The notes under the pieces: model-generated | What the model was told of the DNA's origin: nothing | Databases searched by the model: none | The model's input: the letters and a program-made list of their open reading frames with translations, nothing else | Shown: one piece after another, positions 16,400-24,948 of the stretch | Layout of the letters: every line of letters starts with the position of its first letter | How positions within the stretch are numbered: position 1 is the first letter of the stretch | Origin: Amycolatopsis nalaikhensis | GTDB taxonomy: Bacteria; Actinomycetota; Actinomycetes; Mycobacteriales; Pseudonocardiaceae | NCBI RefSeq assembly: GCF_030264295.1 | Contig: NZ_CP127173.1 | Coordinates: 3,975,501 to 4,039,500, forward strand | DNA length: 64,000 bases | Reading direction: 5' to 3' | Translations under genes and position numbers: made by a program

Positions 16400-17689
16400 T
16401 TAAGCGGCTGCGGGTGGGGTGTGTTCGGTGGGGCGTTCGACGAGTTTGCCGTTCTCGAAGCGGGCTCCGGCGCGGACGAGGGCGACCAGGTGGGGCGCGT
16501 TGACCGCCCGCCAGCGGGCCTGCGCCGCTTCGATGAGCTTGAACGCCATCGCCAAGCCCGCGGCGCGTGAGCCGGGCCCCTTGGTGACCTTGGTGCGGTG
16601 CCGCACGGTGGCGAAGGTCGACTCGATGGGGTTGGTGGTGCGCAGGTGGATCCAGTGCTCGGCCGGGTAGTCGTAGAACGCGAGCAGCTCCTCGACATCG
16701 TCGGTGATCTTGGCGACGGCCTTGGGGAATTTCGCGCCGTACAGGGCTTTGAACGTTGTCACCGCGTCGAGGGCGTGCCGGCGGTCTTCGGCGTTCCAGA
16801 TCTGCGCGAGGGCCTTCTTCGCGCCGGGATGCGCGGACTTGGGCAGTGCGGCAAGCACGTTGGCGATCTTGTGGAACCAGCAGCGCTGCTCCCGGGTCTC
16901 GGGAAAGACCTCGCGTAGCGCGCTCCAGAACCCGAGCGCCCCGTCGCCGGCCGCGAGGACGGGGGCGCGCATGCCGCGGCGCTTGGCATCACGCAGCAGG
17001 TCCGCCCAGGACTCGGCCGATTCCCGGTACCCGTCGGTCAGCGCGACGAGCTCCTTACGGCCGTCGGCGCGCACGCCGATCATCACAAGCAGGCACAGTT
17101 TGTGTTCCTCCAAGCGGATGTTGACGTGGATCCCGTCGGCCCACAGATACACAAAGTCCACAGTAGACAGATCACGTTCGCAGAACGCGCGCTGCTCGGC
17201 CTTCCACTGCTCGGTCAGCTTGGTGATCACCGGGCCGGACAGGCCCTTGGTCGAGCCGAGGAACTGGCCCAGTGCGGGCACGAAGTCCCCGGTGGACAGG
17301 CCGTGCAGGTACAACAACGGCAGCACCTCGGTGATCTTCGAGGTCTTACGCGCCCACGGCGGCAGGATCGCCGAGGAGAAGCGTTGCCGCTGCCCGGTCC
17401 CGGGATCGACGCGTTTGTCGTTGACCCGCGGCGCGGTCACCTCGACCGCACCCGCCGAGGTGAGCACCTCACGGGGCTCGTGGTGGCCGTTGCGCACCAC
17501 CAGGCGGTGCCCGTTCTCGTCACGCTCGCCGGCGAACCGGGCGATATAGGCCTCGACCTCGGCCTGCAGCGCCTCGGCCAGCATCCGGCGCGCGCCTTCA
17601 CGCACCAGCTCATCGATCACCGACGACGCGGACGAGCCGCCCGCCGCACCGTCATCACCAGCAGCAGGATCAGGGACTACGCTCAGCAT
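16400..17689 (-). CDS. IS256-family (Mutator) transposase
   Basis: The 429-aa protein has the DDE residues of the family: Asp185 in YLWADGIHV, Asp249 in AAGDGALG and Glu356 in TTNPIESTF. The conserved C/H pair RCWFHK (residues 269-274) is present. Length and motif order are those of an intact enzyme. It fills the element, starting 91 bp from the right end and stopping just inside the left inverted repeat. Confidence 0.95.
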   Translation of the reverse strand: MLSVVPDPAAGDDGAAGGSSASSVIDELVREGARRMLAEALQAEVEAYIARFAGERDENGHRLVVRNGHHEPREVLTSAGAVEVTAPRVNDKRVDPGTGQRQRFSSAILPPWARKTSKITEVLPLLYLHGLSTGDFVPALGQFLGSTKGLSGPVITKLTEQWKAEQRAFCERDLSTVDFVYLWADGIHVNIRLEEHKLCLLVMIGVRADGRKELVALTDGYRESAESWADLLRDAKRRGMRAPVLAAGDGALGFWSALREVFPETREQRCWFHKIANVLAALPKSAHPGAKKALAQIWNAEDRRHALDAVTTFKALYGAKFPKAVAKITDDVEELLAFYDYPAEHWIHLRTTNPIESTFATVRHRTKVTKGPGSRAAGLAMAFKLIEAAQARWRAVNAPHLVALVRAGARFENGKLVERPTEHTPPAAA

Positions 17690-17779
17690 CGGGTCGTACC
17701 TTCCCGGCCGACGTTGGCGCGTCGGCCATGCTTGGAAACCTCAACCGGGTCACCGGGAAGGTACGCCCCCTTCCCAGCC

Positions 17780-17805
17780 CATCCACAGGTCTCAAGCATT
17801 GCTCC
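17780..17805 (-). repeat. IS256-type right inverted repeat
   Basis: Reverse complement begins GGAGCAATGCTTGAGACCTG and pairs with 16366-16391. Confidence 0.8.
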
Positions 17806-17931
17806 GCGAAGATCGATACGAGGTACCGTCCACAACCCGTCCGTCGAGAGTCCGCAGGATTGGCTCCGCGCGTGGACCAGGCCCTTCGGGCACCATGACG
17901 GTGACCGACAAGCAGAGCAGGAGGCTTTCCC

Positions 17932-18594
17932 GTGGCTAGAATCGAAGCGGTCTTCTTCGACGTGGGTGAAGTGCTGGTCGACGAAACCCGTGAATACGGG
18001 ACCTGGGCTGACTGGCTCGGCGTTCCGCGGCACACGTTCTCCGCAGTCTTTGGCGCCGTGATTGCTCAAGGTAAGGACTACCGAGAGACCTTCCAGGTTT
18101 TCAAACCTGGTTTCGATCTGGCGGTGGAGCGGGAGCGGCGTGCTGCCGCCGGGCAGCCTGAAACCTTCACTGAAGAGAACCTTTACGGTGACGTACGGCC
18201 CTGCCTACGTCAGCTGAAGGAGTCCGGTATTCGAGTCGGCTTGGCTGGAAACCAAACCGCGCGGGCGGAGGAGATCCTCAAAGACCTGGCTCTACCTGTC
18301 GATGTAATCGGTACCTCCGACGGCTGGGGTGTGGAGAAGCCGTCATCCGGTTTCTTCGATCGGGTTATCGAAGAGGCTGGGGTCGCAGCCAGTTCGGTCT
18401 TGTACGTCGGTGATCGGCTGGACAACGATGTTCGTCCTGCGCAAGAGGCGGGCATTCTGACCGCGCGCGTCCGGCGTGGCCCGTGGGGACACATCCTCGA
18501 CATGCCCGAGGTTGACCATGGCTGCCTGTTCCACCTGTCGGGCTTGGCGGAGCTGCCTGCTCGGGTTGCCGCCCACAACGCCGAGAACAGCTAA
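17932..18594 (+). CDS. HAD-superfamily hydrolase, YihX-like motif I
   Basis: The 220-aa protein starts at GTG 17932, with AGGAGG eight bases upstream. HAD motifs are complete: motif I FFDVGEVL (Asp10), motif II LAGNQT, motif III Lys136 in VEKPSSGFF, and motif IV GDRLDND (160-166). Motif I lacks the usual second Asp, as in YihX (DLGNVI) and epoxide-hydrolase N-domains. It is therefore not simply broken. It is convergent with the XRE-TPR regulator, stop codon to stop codon with no gap. Confidence 0.85.
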   Translation: MARIEAVFFDVGEVLVDETREYGTWADWLGVPRHTFSAVFGAVIAQGKDYRETFQVFKPGFDLAVERERRAAAGQPETFTEENLYGDVRPCLRQLKESGIRVGLAGNQTARAEEILKDLALPVDVIGTSDGWGVEKPSSGFFDRVIEEAGVAASSVLYVGDRLDNDVRPAQEAGILTARVRRGPWGHILDMPEVDHGCLFHLSGLAELPARVAAHNAENS

Positions 18595-20010
18595 TCAAAT
18601 CTCGCTGACGGGGCCGTCGATCAAGGCCATGACTCGCTCGTCCAACTCGGCAACGAATGGTGTGCCGTTGAGAGCTGCGCGAACCTCGGGCACCCGCTGC
18701 AGTGCTGCCCCGTACGGGGAGTGGCTGACTATGTCGCATGCCTGCCGGACGGTGTCGAGGGCGCGTTCGGCGTCAGTGGGGGCCTGCGCCGTGGCGAGGT
18801 CGAACAGCAGTACTGCCTTCTGCTTCGTGGCTGTATCGGCAAGGTTGCCCAGCGCACCTTCTAGCCGGCATGCTGCATCGCGATGTCGGGCCGCAAGGAG
18901 TAATGCGTTGCCGGCGAAGCCGTCGAGTCTCGAGGCATCAAAGTAGTCGAGCCAAGTCGGGTCGGTTCCGGCTGTGGCGAGCGCATCTTCGGCCGAACGG
19001 ATACGAGCAAGGCTGCTCTTTGGCTGTCCAGCACGGGCAGACAGCTCTGCGTCGACGCAATGCAACCACGATCGCAGCAGGGGACTCGGCGCGTAGCGCG
19101 CGTGCGCGTGCGCTGCGGAGATGTAGTCGTGGGCAGGCTGTAGCTGCCCGGCGAAGCCGGGCACGAAGGCGCGATGGCCCAACACGGCCGCGGCCAGAGC
19201 GTGATCCGCCGACTGGGTCGCCGCCTCATCCGCGAGCTCGAAGAACTGTTCGGCGGCATCTCCTTGACCGAGGTCGAAGAACAACAGTCGTGAAGCGAGG
19301 AGCGAGGACTCCGCGAGGGCGGACGCGAGTCGCCGTGACTGCGACGCTTCAGCGTCCGAGGTCGACTTGAGCATGCCACTGCCGAGCTGGACGTGCGCCG
19401 CGACGGACGGCAAGAGCTCGGACGCCGAGGTTGTCCAGTACAGATCGCGGTGAAGCGCGGCGATCGCCGCAAAGGCGTCCACGGATTGCGGATCCAACCT
19501 CGTTGGCTGCTCGCCAGCCAGTGAATCGACACCATCAGGGATCGCGATTCCATTGGACAGCAGCGCGGCGAGGCTTGCTCCGAGAACGCCCTTCAGGAAC
19601 GCGGGTCGACTAACCTCAGAGTTGCCGCCTAGCAGCACTAGCATCACCTTCATTGTTACGGCGTTGATCAGTTGTTTCTCGTCCGGTGGAGCGCCATTGT
19701 TAGACATAAACGCTGCAGGCTTTGTCGGACGCAGGGCCAGCTCCTCGCTGGAGAGCAAGCCGAGTTCGCTGGCTGGCCTTTCGAAGACCAATACGAGATG
19801 CTTCTTGTATCGCGGATCGGGCTTGCGGCTACCTGTTTCCCATCGGCCGACCATGTCGGCGTTGAGACCGGGCTCCGCTTCGCCTGCTTGGGCCATGCTC
19901 CGTTTGATCTGGTCCACGACTTCCTGGTGGCTCCAGCCGCGCTCCAGCCGTTGCCATCTGAGCAGCGTGTTCGGGGGGTGCTTCGGCGTCGTGGTTCGAC
20001 GTGCCTCCAC
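18595..20010 (-). CDS. XRE-HTH regulator with TPR-like sensor region
   Basis: The 471-aa product is read from GTG 20008-20010, because AAGGAGG lies five bases upstream; a TTG six codons earlier includes that site. The HTH occupies residues 15-80 (LRWQRLERGWSHQEVVDQIK, MVGRWETGSRKPDPRYKKHL). A short hydrophobic segment follows near 165-180. The remaining 280 residues are TPR-like helices (AEQFFELADEAATQ, LLASRLLFFDLGQG). This architecture is frequent in actinomycete regulators next to small enzymes. It may control the convergent HAD gene. Confidence 0.8.
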   Translation of the reverse strand: MEARRTTTPKHPPNTLLRWQRLERGWSHQEVVDQIKRSMAQAGEAEPGLNADMVGRWETGSRKPDPRYKKHLVLVFERPASELGLLSSEELALRPTKPAAFMSNNGAPPDEKQLINAVTMKVMLVLLGGNSEVSRPAFLKGVLGASLAALLSNGIAIPDGVDSLAGEQPTRLDPQSVDAFAAIAALHRDLYWTTSASELLPSVAAHVQLGSGMLKSTSDAEASQSRRLASALAESSLLASRLLFFDLGQGDAAEQFFELADEAATQSADHALAAAVLGHRAFVPGFAGQLQPAHDYISAAHAHARYAPSPLLRSWLHCVDAELSARAGQPKSSLARIRSAEDALATAGTDPTWLDYFDASRLDGFAGNALLLAARHRDAACRLEGALGNLADTATKQKAVLLFDLATAQAPTDAERALDTVRQACDIVSHSPYGAALQRVPEVRAALNGTPFVAELDERVMALIDGPVSEI

Positions 20011-20594
20011 AACATCCTCCTTGATCAACCTGCCCGAGCCTTCACTTGAGGGTAGAAGCTGGACCCGCCGTGCGCGACGTCGGCTGGAAGACAGGTGGTC
20101 AGTGGATGGCTGCTGGACGGTAGTCCGCCACGGTCCGTCAAGGTTCGATCAACGGTGAACCCTGCTAACATAAGCACGGGATCCGGGGTTGACACGGAGG
20201 GTCGCCAGGGTGCTGACCTGCAAGGTCGGCCACACCCAGCCGTGCCGGCGCTGGCGGGGCGCTGACCCGTACGATGTCCCGTTCCGTGCGCCCAAGGACA
20301 GCGGCTTGCCCGGATCCGAAGTCCTTGCTAGCAGCGTCTCTGCGTGCGCGCCGTGCAGGAGAGCCCTTCGTTGAGGAGTCGGTCGTCGCGCGAAGGACGG
20401 CTGAGGTCAGGCGGGTGCGCCCGCTCGTTCCCTGGACAGCTGAGGCTGCCGGTCCGTCGGAAATGCCCGGCTGGTCAGGATGAGCTGGCTGGAATCTGGA
20501 GCGCCTCGGCCGCAGAACCGGAGACCATTCAGGCGCTGACGCGTGACCGCGGTGCTCCGCCGCCTCGTTGCTCGTCCGGCTTCCTCCTGCGGTG
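20011..20594. other. Intergenic, no gene recognised
   Basis: About 580 bp separate the XRE-TPR regulator's 5' end from the DUF397 gene's 3' end. Reading frames here are short and arginine-rich, of shadow type. The regulator's promoter should lie between 20011 and 20170. A less GC-rich TGCTAACATAAGCACG stretch is at about 20162-20177, but no confident promoter was defined. Confidence 0.5.
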
Positions 20595-20966
20595 TTACGC
20601 CACTGCCGGGACTGCGAATTCGCCGTGGGCCGCCCCGGCGGTGAAGGCGATCCATTCGTCGTCGGTGTAGAGGAGTGTCGTGGTGCCGTCGAGGCTGTGC
20701 AGGCGCGCGCCGCCAGCGGAGCAGTGCTCGATGCGTAGGGCGTCGTTGCTGTCGGTGGCCGCTGCGCCGGTGACTTCGGCGATGAAGCCGGGCCAGGCGG
20801 CGATGTCGACGCTGAGGATGGGGCCGGCGCCGTGGTCTTTCGTGTCGCGGACCTGCACAGCGGTGCCGAGGAAGCGCACTTCGACGCAGCCGCTCTGGGA
20901 GGGGCTGAAGCTGGATTTGAACCAGCCGGTGTGACGGTGGGCCTGGTGACGGGCGGAGGTGGTCAC
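20595..20966 (-). CDS. DUF397 protein with a partial second repeat
   Basis: The product is 123 aa, roughly twice the usual DUF397 length. Its GTG start overlaps the TGA of the DUF5753 gene (GTGA). Residues 12-65 match DUF397 (WFKSSFSPSQSGCVEVRF, VRDTKDHG). Residues 75-120 repeat the second half of the domain (LYTDDEWIAFTAGAAHGEF) without the WRKSS opening. DUF397 proteins partner XRE-DUF5753 regulators such as BldB/Scr-type pairs in development or secondary metabolism. Confidence 0.85.
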   Translation of the reverse strand: MTTSARHQAHRHTGWFKSSFSPSQSGCVEVRFLGTAVQVRDTKDHGAGPILSVDIAAWPGFIAEVTGAAATDSNDALRIEHCSAGGARLHSLDGTTTLLYTDDEWIAFTAGAAHGEFAVPAVA

Positions 20967-21829
20967 GCAGCGGCCTCCATCTCGTGACGGATGTTCTTGA
21001 TGAGGGTAAGGGACTTCTCGGCGTCCAGGGCGACGGTCTCGAAGACGTTCTCGAAGCTCGCCTTGAACTCGCGGATGACCTGGGCCTTGTCGATGAGGCT
21101 GCCGGTGATGGCGGTTTCCTGCCAGATCAGGTCGGGCAGCAGGTTGCCGGCGAAGCTGAGCAAGGTCAGTGGCCCGCCGGTCAGGGGGTGGGCGCCCGCG
21201 GTGTAGTCGACGACCCGCGCCCGGACGGTGCTGCCGGGGCGGGTGACGACGTCGATGATCCGGTCGAGCTGGCGGACCATAGCGGCCGGGCCGCCGACCT
21301 GCTGGCGCAACGTGTACTCGGTGAACAGCACGTCCATGCTCAGCCCGTCGTCGAGGAGGGGCTGGCGGGCCAGGCGGGTCTCCACTCGCGGGCCGACGTC
21401 GACGGGCTTGATGTAGGGGCTGCCGGCTCGGATGGTGGCCCGGGCGTAGTCGCCGGTCTGCAGCAGGCCCGAGACGTAGATCGGTGCCCACTCGTAGACG
21501 GTGCTGGCGCCGGCTTCCAGGCCGAGGAAGCGCAGGAACTCTTCGCTGTAGAGCTCGGCGTAGTCGTGCCACCAGTTCCGCTGCTCGGCCTCGACGTGGA
21601 GGCGTTTAAGCAGGTCCTGGTCGGTCTGGTCGAGTTCGTAGAAGTCGACCAGCCGGAGCAGGTTGCTCTCGGTGAGTCGGCGTTTGCCCGCTTCGATGGC
21701 CGAGAGGTTGCTGGCTTGGATGCCGGTCTGCTTGGCGACGGTCGCAGCGGTGAGGCCGAGGTCGGCGCGTGCTCGGCGCAGCCGGAGACCGAGTTCCCAC
21801 GCTCGCAGCGTGCTCGAGGCTACGGCCAC
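20963..21829 (-). CDS. XRE regulator with DUF5753 domain
   Basis: This 288-aa regulator starts at GTG 21827-21829. Residues 12-70 are the HTH (LRLRRARADLGLTAATVAKQ, GIQASNLSAIEAGKRRL). Residues 95-280 are the DUF5753 ligand-type domain (EAGASTVYEWAPIYVSGLLQ, TGDYARATIRAG, ETRLARQPLL). It is co-translated with the DUF397 partner. A perfect 16-bp palindrome about 95 bp upstream is a candidate autoregulatory operator. Confidence 0.9.
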   Translation of the reverse strand: MAVASSTLRAWELGLRLRRARADLGLTAATVAKQTGIQASNLSAIEAGKRRLTESNLLRLVDFYELDQTDQDLLKRLHVEAEQRNWWHDYAELYSEEFLRFLGLEAGASTVYEWAPIYVSGLLQTGDYARATIRAGSPYIKPVDVGPRVETRLARQPLLDDGLSMDVLFTEYTLRQQVGGPAAMVRQLDRIIDVVTRPGSTVRARVVDYTAGAHPLTGGPLTLLSFAGNLLPDLIWQETAITGSLIDKAQVIREFKASFENVFETVALDAEKSLTLIKNIRHEMEAAA

Positions 21830-21922
21830 GCTCGTCCCTTCCCGGCTGCTCGATCGTCGTCAGGCATGTTGCTGAGGGTACCGGCCCTGTCGATAAGTAC
21901 ACCCAGTCGGTCGATATGTGCC

Positions 21923-21938
21923 AGATAATTATCTGGAT
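21923..21938. promoter_or_regulatory. Perfect 16-bp palindrome, candidate operator
   Basis: CCAGATAATTATCTGG is fully self-complementary and AT-rich in a GC-rich context. It is followed by a further GATAAT at about 21939. It sits between the divergent XRE-DUF5753 gene (start 21829) and the gene at 22057, so either could be controlled. Confidence 0.6.
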
Positions 21939-22056
21939 AATCTACGGAGGTTCGACAACATTCCACAGGACGGTCGGCCGTCCTCGGCAAGGCGTGCCAG
22001 ACCAGACCGTGCGATCACGGACCGGTCGGGGCACGCGCGGAAGGTGGGCGACGAGC

Positions 22057-22500
22057 ATGCGCAAGACGCAGAGGCGGCACGGACTGCTGGGCATGCTGGT
22101 CAGAGCCGGGTGGAAGCCGCGGCGACGCACGTGGACCGTGCCCTGCCGCGACCGCGCCGGCCGCCGGGTCCACGCCGAGATCCTGATCGCCGAACGAGGA
22201 CCGGCGCTGGCGATCGGCTCAACCGTCGCCGTGCTCAACCCGATGGACGCAGGCCGGTTGCGTGCGGCGTTGCGCGAAGCGATCGATCTCTACGCCCGTC
22301 TCGACGGCGCCACCCGCGAGGGCGCACCAACCCCTCGGCGTCATCCCGGGCCGCTGCCGACCCCGCACCGCGAAGTCCCGGGCGGACGGCACACGGCGGA
22401 TACGGCAACGGCTGGCCCGGTGCTGTTGCGCGAGGACGACGATGAGCCCACCGGGCGCCACGCCCGCCGGGCGACCCTCCTCGACTCGGAAGCGGCCTGA
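22057..22500 (+). CDS. Hypothetical protein
   Basis: The product is 147 aa from ATG 22057 after GGAAGGTGGG. The basic N-terminus (MRKTQRRHGLLGMLVRAGWK) leads to a small beta-like domain (RVHAEILIAERGPALAIGST) and a disordered P/R/D-rich tail. It is the first gene of a rightward coupled operon to 24023. No family was recognised. Confidence 0.65.
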   Translation: MRKTQRRHGLLGMLVRAGWKPRRRTWTVPCRDRAGRRVHAEILIAERGPALAIGSTVAVLNPMDAGRLRAALREAIDLYARLDGATREGAPTPRRHPGPLPTPHREVPGGRHTADTATAGPVLLREDDDEPTGRHARRATLLDSEAA

Positions 22501-23408
22501 TGCCCGAACCTTGCGTCTCCGTCACCGGTCTCGGCGTCGGCGAGCTCCCGGCCGTCGTCGCGGACGCCGACCCGGCCGCGCTCTGCGCGCAGGTGCTGGA
22601 AGGACTGCGCGGGTGGGACACGACAGTGCCGCGCCGGGCGCTGGCGCCGTTCCACGATTGGTTCATTCCGACGATTCCCAGTGACACACCGTCGGCCGAC
22701 AAGGACACACCCACGGACAGGACGGAACGGGCAGGGCCGCGTACTAATCATCCGTCCATGCCGAGCTTTCCCATGCCCAGCATCGGATTCCGAGAGGACG
22801 ACGACCATGCCCGTTCCCATGCCGCGGACTCGATCGGAACAGCCATGAACCCGGCAACACCACCCAGTGCCGCGCTGGCGGCCCTGCGACACGAGCTGAT
22901 CGCACGCGCGGCCGCGGACCAGCACGCCCGGGCCCAGCTCGACCCGGCGGCCCCCACGCCGCGGCAGTGGGCGGCCGTGCAGCGCGTCGACGAGGACAAC
23001 CTGCGCTGGCTCGCGCCGATCGTCGCGGTCCACGGCTGGCCCGGCATCAGTGCCATCGGGACCGACGGTGCCCACGCTGCCTGGATCCTGGCCCAGCACG
23101 CGCCCGCTCGGTATCGCGCCTGCTGGCTGCCGAAGCTGCGCGACGCCGTCGCCTGCGGTGACGCACACCCGCGTGATCTGGCCTACCTCGCCGACCGGGT
23201 CGCCACCGACGAGAAACGGGGCCAGCGCTACGGCACCCAGTGGCTGAACATCGGCGGGGTCAATCGCCTCTACCCGCTGCACCGGCCGGAGAAGGTCAAT
23301 CTCGCCCGGGCGGATGTCGGACTCGACCCGATTCCCGATTCCGACCTCGACACCGCCTACGCCAGCTTCGAGGAGATCGCTGCCGCAGTCGAAGGAGCCC
23401 CGTCATGA
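22500..23408 (+). CDS. DUF6624-domain protein
   Basis: The 302-aa frame begins by a TGATG overlap with the upstream gene. The C-terminal 170 residues match the DUF6624 pattern: DNLRWLAPIVAVHGWPGISA, AAWILAQHA, RDLAYLADRVATDEKRGQRY. The N-terminal 115 residues look disordered after residue 55. An in-frame ATG at 22845, overlapped by a 13-codon ORF ending ATGA, could be a second start. Two fused or one long protein remain possible. DUF6624 has no established function. Confidence 0.7.
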   Translation: MPEPCVSVTGLGVGELPAVVADADPAALCAQVLEGLRGWDTTVPRRALAPFHDWFIPTIPSDTPSADKDTPTDRTERAGPRTNHPSMPSFPMPSIGFREDDDHARSHAADSIGTAMNPATPPSAALAALRHELIARAAADQHARAQLDPAAPTPRQWAAVQRVDEDNLRWLAPIVAVHGWPGISAIGTDGAHAAWILAQHAPARYRACWLPKLRDAVACGDAHPRDLAYLADRVATDEKRGQRYGTQWLNIGGVNRLYPLHRPEKVNLARADVGLDPIPDSDLDTAYASFEEIAAAVEGAPS

Positions 23409-23701
23409 CGACCTTCCTGCATTGGGGCGTCAGCCCCTATCACCGCGAACGAGCCCACACCGCACTGCCGGGAACCGACGTCTCGGTCTGCACCCGGCAC
23501 CTGCGCCAGGGACAGCTCGTCCTCGAGTCCCTCACGACGCACCGCCCCGCAGATCTGCGGATCTGCCCGGAATGTGCCGTCGACACCCTGGCGATGCTCT
23601 GTCCCACCCCGACACCGCACCCACGTAGCCCAGCCCGCGCCGTCGTCGCCACCTGCACGCGCCAGCGTCCGTTACCCGGTGAGGAGGACGATCGTGGATG
23701 A
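23405..23701 (+). CDS. Small Cys-containing hypothetical protein
   Basis: The 98-aa product overlaps the DUF6624 gene by ATGA. It has MTTFLHWGVSPYHRERAH, then CTRHLRQGQL and ICPECAVDTL. The CPEC pair suggests a half zinc site. The tail is P/R-rich. Function is unknown. Confidence 0.6.
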   Translation: MTTFLHWGVSPYHRERAHTALPGTDVSVCTRHLRQGQLVLESLTTHRPADLRICPECAVDTLAMLCPTPTPHPRSPARAVVATCTRQRPLPGEEDDRG

Positions 23702-24023
23702 GGTGCTGAACTCCACGTTGAGGACGGCGGTGCTCACCCGTCTCGACTACCTCGACTCCCTCGCCCGCGACGCCGACGAGCCGTCGAAGGCGGTCCTTGC
23801 CGACACGGTGATCTCCCGCCTGACCGCCGCGTGGCGAGAGCTGCTGGCAGCGCACGAACCCGACCACCGCGGCCGGTGTCGCGCGTGCGCAACGCGGTGG
23901 GCGCTACGCCGCGCGGAGTGCTCGGTATGGCGAACCGCGCACCGACATCTGGTCACCGACCCGGTAAGACAATCCGCTACGAGAGGCGGATCCGCAGGAC
24001 GTCATCAACTCCGGTCGGCCTGA
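23694..24023 (+). CDS. Small helical protein with CxxC
   Basis: The product is 109 aa starting at GTG 23694, seven bases after GAGGAGG, overlapping the end of the previous gene. Helices (LRTAVLTRLDYLDSLARD, ISRLTAAWRELLAAHEPDH) are followed by CRACATRW. It is last in the operon. No family was recognised. Confidence 0.6.
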   Translation: MDEVLNSTLRTAVLTRLDYLDSLARDADEPSKAVLADTVISRLTAAWRELLAAHEPDHRGRCRACATRWALRRAECSVWRTAHRHLVTDPVRQSATRGGSAGRHQLRSA

Positions 24024-24213
24024 CCGCCCCGTTGTGACATCGCCCTTCCAGCGTTGCGCGCATCGCAAGGTCAGCTGGCGCCTCCTGCGCGTCCCGAATC
24101 TGTTCCGGCCGCGCGGCTGACCTGACCTGATTCCCTCTTACGTCCCTGTTTCTGGCCAGCCCGTCGAGGTACGGTCTTGATCACGGGGAGCAAGGGGCGG
24201 GTGCTGGGCGGCG

Positions 24214-24948
24214 GTGTCGGTCGAAGAGACAGTCGCGGGCGTCAATGAGGCCGTGGACAAGGCCACAGCGGCCACGACCCGCCTGCAGCAGGCTGGGATG
24301 GCAGCCGAGGAAGCCAGTCAGGCCCTGAAGCAGGCAACCCAGGGCAGCGGCGACCAAGGGATCAGCCAGGCCCTGGGGTTGCTGGCCGAGGCGATCAAGG
24401 GCACAACCGACCTGAGCAACGCCGTGAGGACGGTGGCCGGTGACCTGTCCGCCTACGCCACATCCCTCGGCGGGCAGACGACCGAAAATCAGCGGGCAGG
24501 CCGATCGTCGGGCCCGCCTGCAGCGACACCTCCGGCCACCACGACGGACGATCCGGTCGAGGAGCTGCGGCGGCAGCTGCCGCCGCCAGTCACCCGGCGG
24601 GAGCAGAAGACCCACGGCGTATGGACAGCTCCAGGTAGAGCTGCCGCTGCGCTGGCCAGCAGCAGGGGTGGCTACGCCGATCGCGTCAACGAGGTTCTCA
24701 AGGAGGCGGGATGTCCCCGGCTTCCGGTGACCGCCAGCCGCGACGTCGAGCTGCAGATCGCTGCGGAGATGCGCGACGCCGGCATCACGGACGCGACCGT
24801 GGTGATCAACAACCAGCCGTGCACCGGTCCGACAAGCTGTGATGGACTGCTGGGAGTGGTGCTGCCGCCGGGCAGCACACTGACGGTGTACGGGACTGAC
24901 GGCTTCAAGAAGGTCTACAAGGGAGGCGCCACACCGTGGTGGAGATAG
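24214..24948 (+). CDS. DddA-like (SCP1.201-type) deaminase toxin, Asp in place of zinc His
   Basis: The product is 244 aa. Residues 1-85 are a helical leader (VEETVAGVNEAVDKATAATT) like those that attach toxins to secretion carriers. Residues 95-125 are a proline-rich linker. Residues 130-235 match the SCP1.201-like deaminase fold: VWTAPGRAAAALASSRGGYA, DVELQIAAEMRDAGITDATV, NNQPCTGPTSC, LLPPGSTLTVYG-like. The family's HVE catalytic motif reads D177-V-E179 here, while the PC...C zinc cysteines (203, 209) remain. The ribosome site is weak. Overlap with the Imm1-type gene supports a toxin-immunity pair. Confidence 0.8.
   Translation: MSVEETVAGVNEAVDKATAATTRLQQAGMAAEEASQALKQATQGSGDQGISQALGLLAEAIKGTTDLSNAVRTVAGDLSAYATSLGGQTTENQRAGRSSGPPAATPPATTTDDPVEELRRQLPPPVTRREQKTHGVWTAPGRAAAALASSRGGYADRVNEVLKEAGCPRLPVTASRDVELQIAAEMRDAGITDATVVINNQPCTGPTSCDGLLGVVLPPGSTLTVYGTDGFKKVYKGGATPWWR

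Larger units (their letters stand above)
16366..17805 (-). mobile_element. IS256-family insertion sequence, complete
   Basis: The 1440-bp element has imperfect 26-bp inverted ends. The left end is GGAGCAAT...GACCTGTGGATG at 16366-16391, and the right end is its complement at 17780-17805; they differ at four or five positions. GCGAAG flanks both sides (16360-16365 and 17806-17811), a probable target duplication, though IS256 relatives usually make about 8 bp. One intact transposase is inside. The insertion lies between an XRE gene and a HAD gene and interrupts no recognised gene. Confidence 0.85.

Noticed and set aside
17932..18594. A catalytically dead HAD protein because motif I lacks the second Asp
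   Set aside because: The DxGxV form also occurs in YihX-type phosphatases and the other three motifs are intact.
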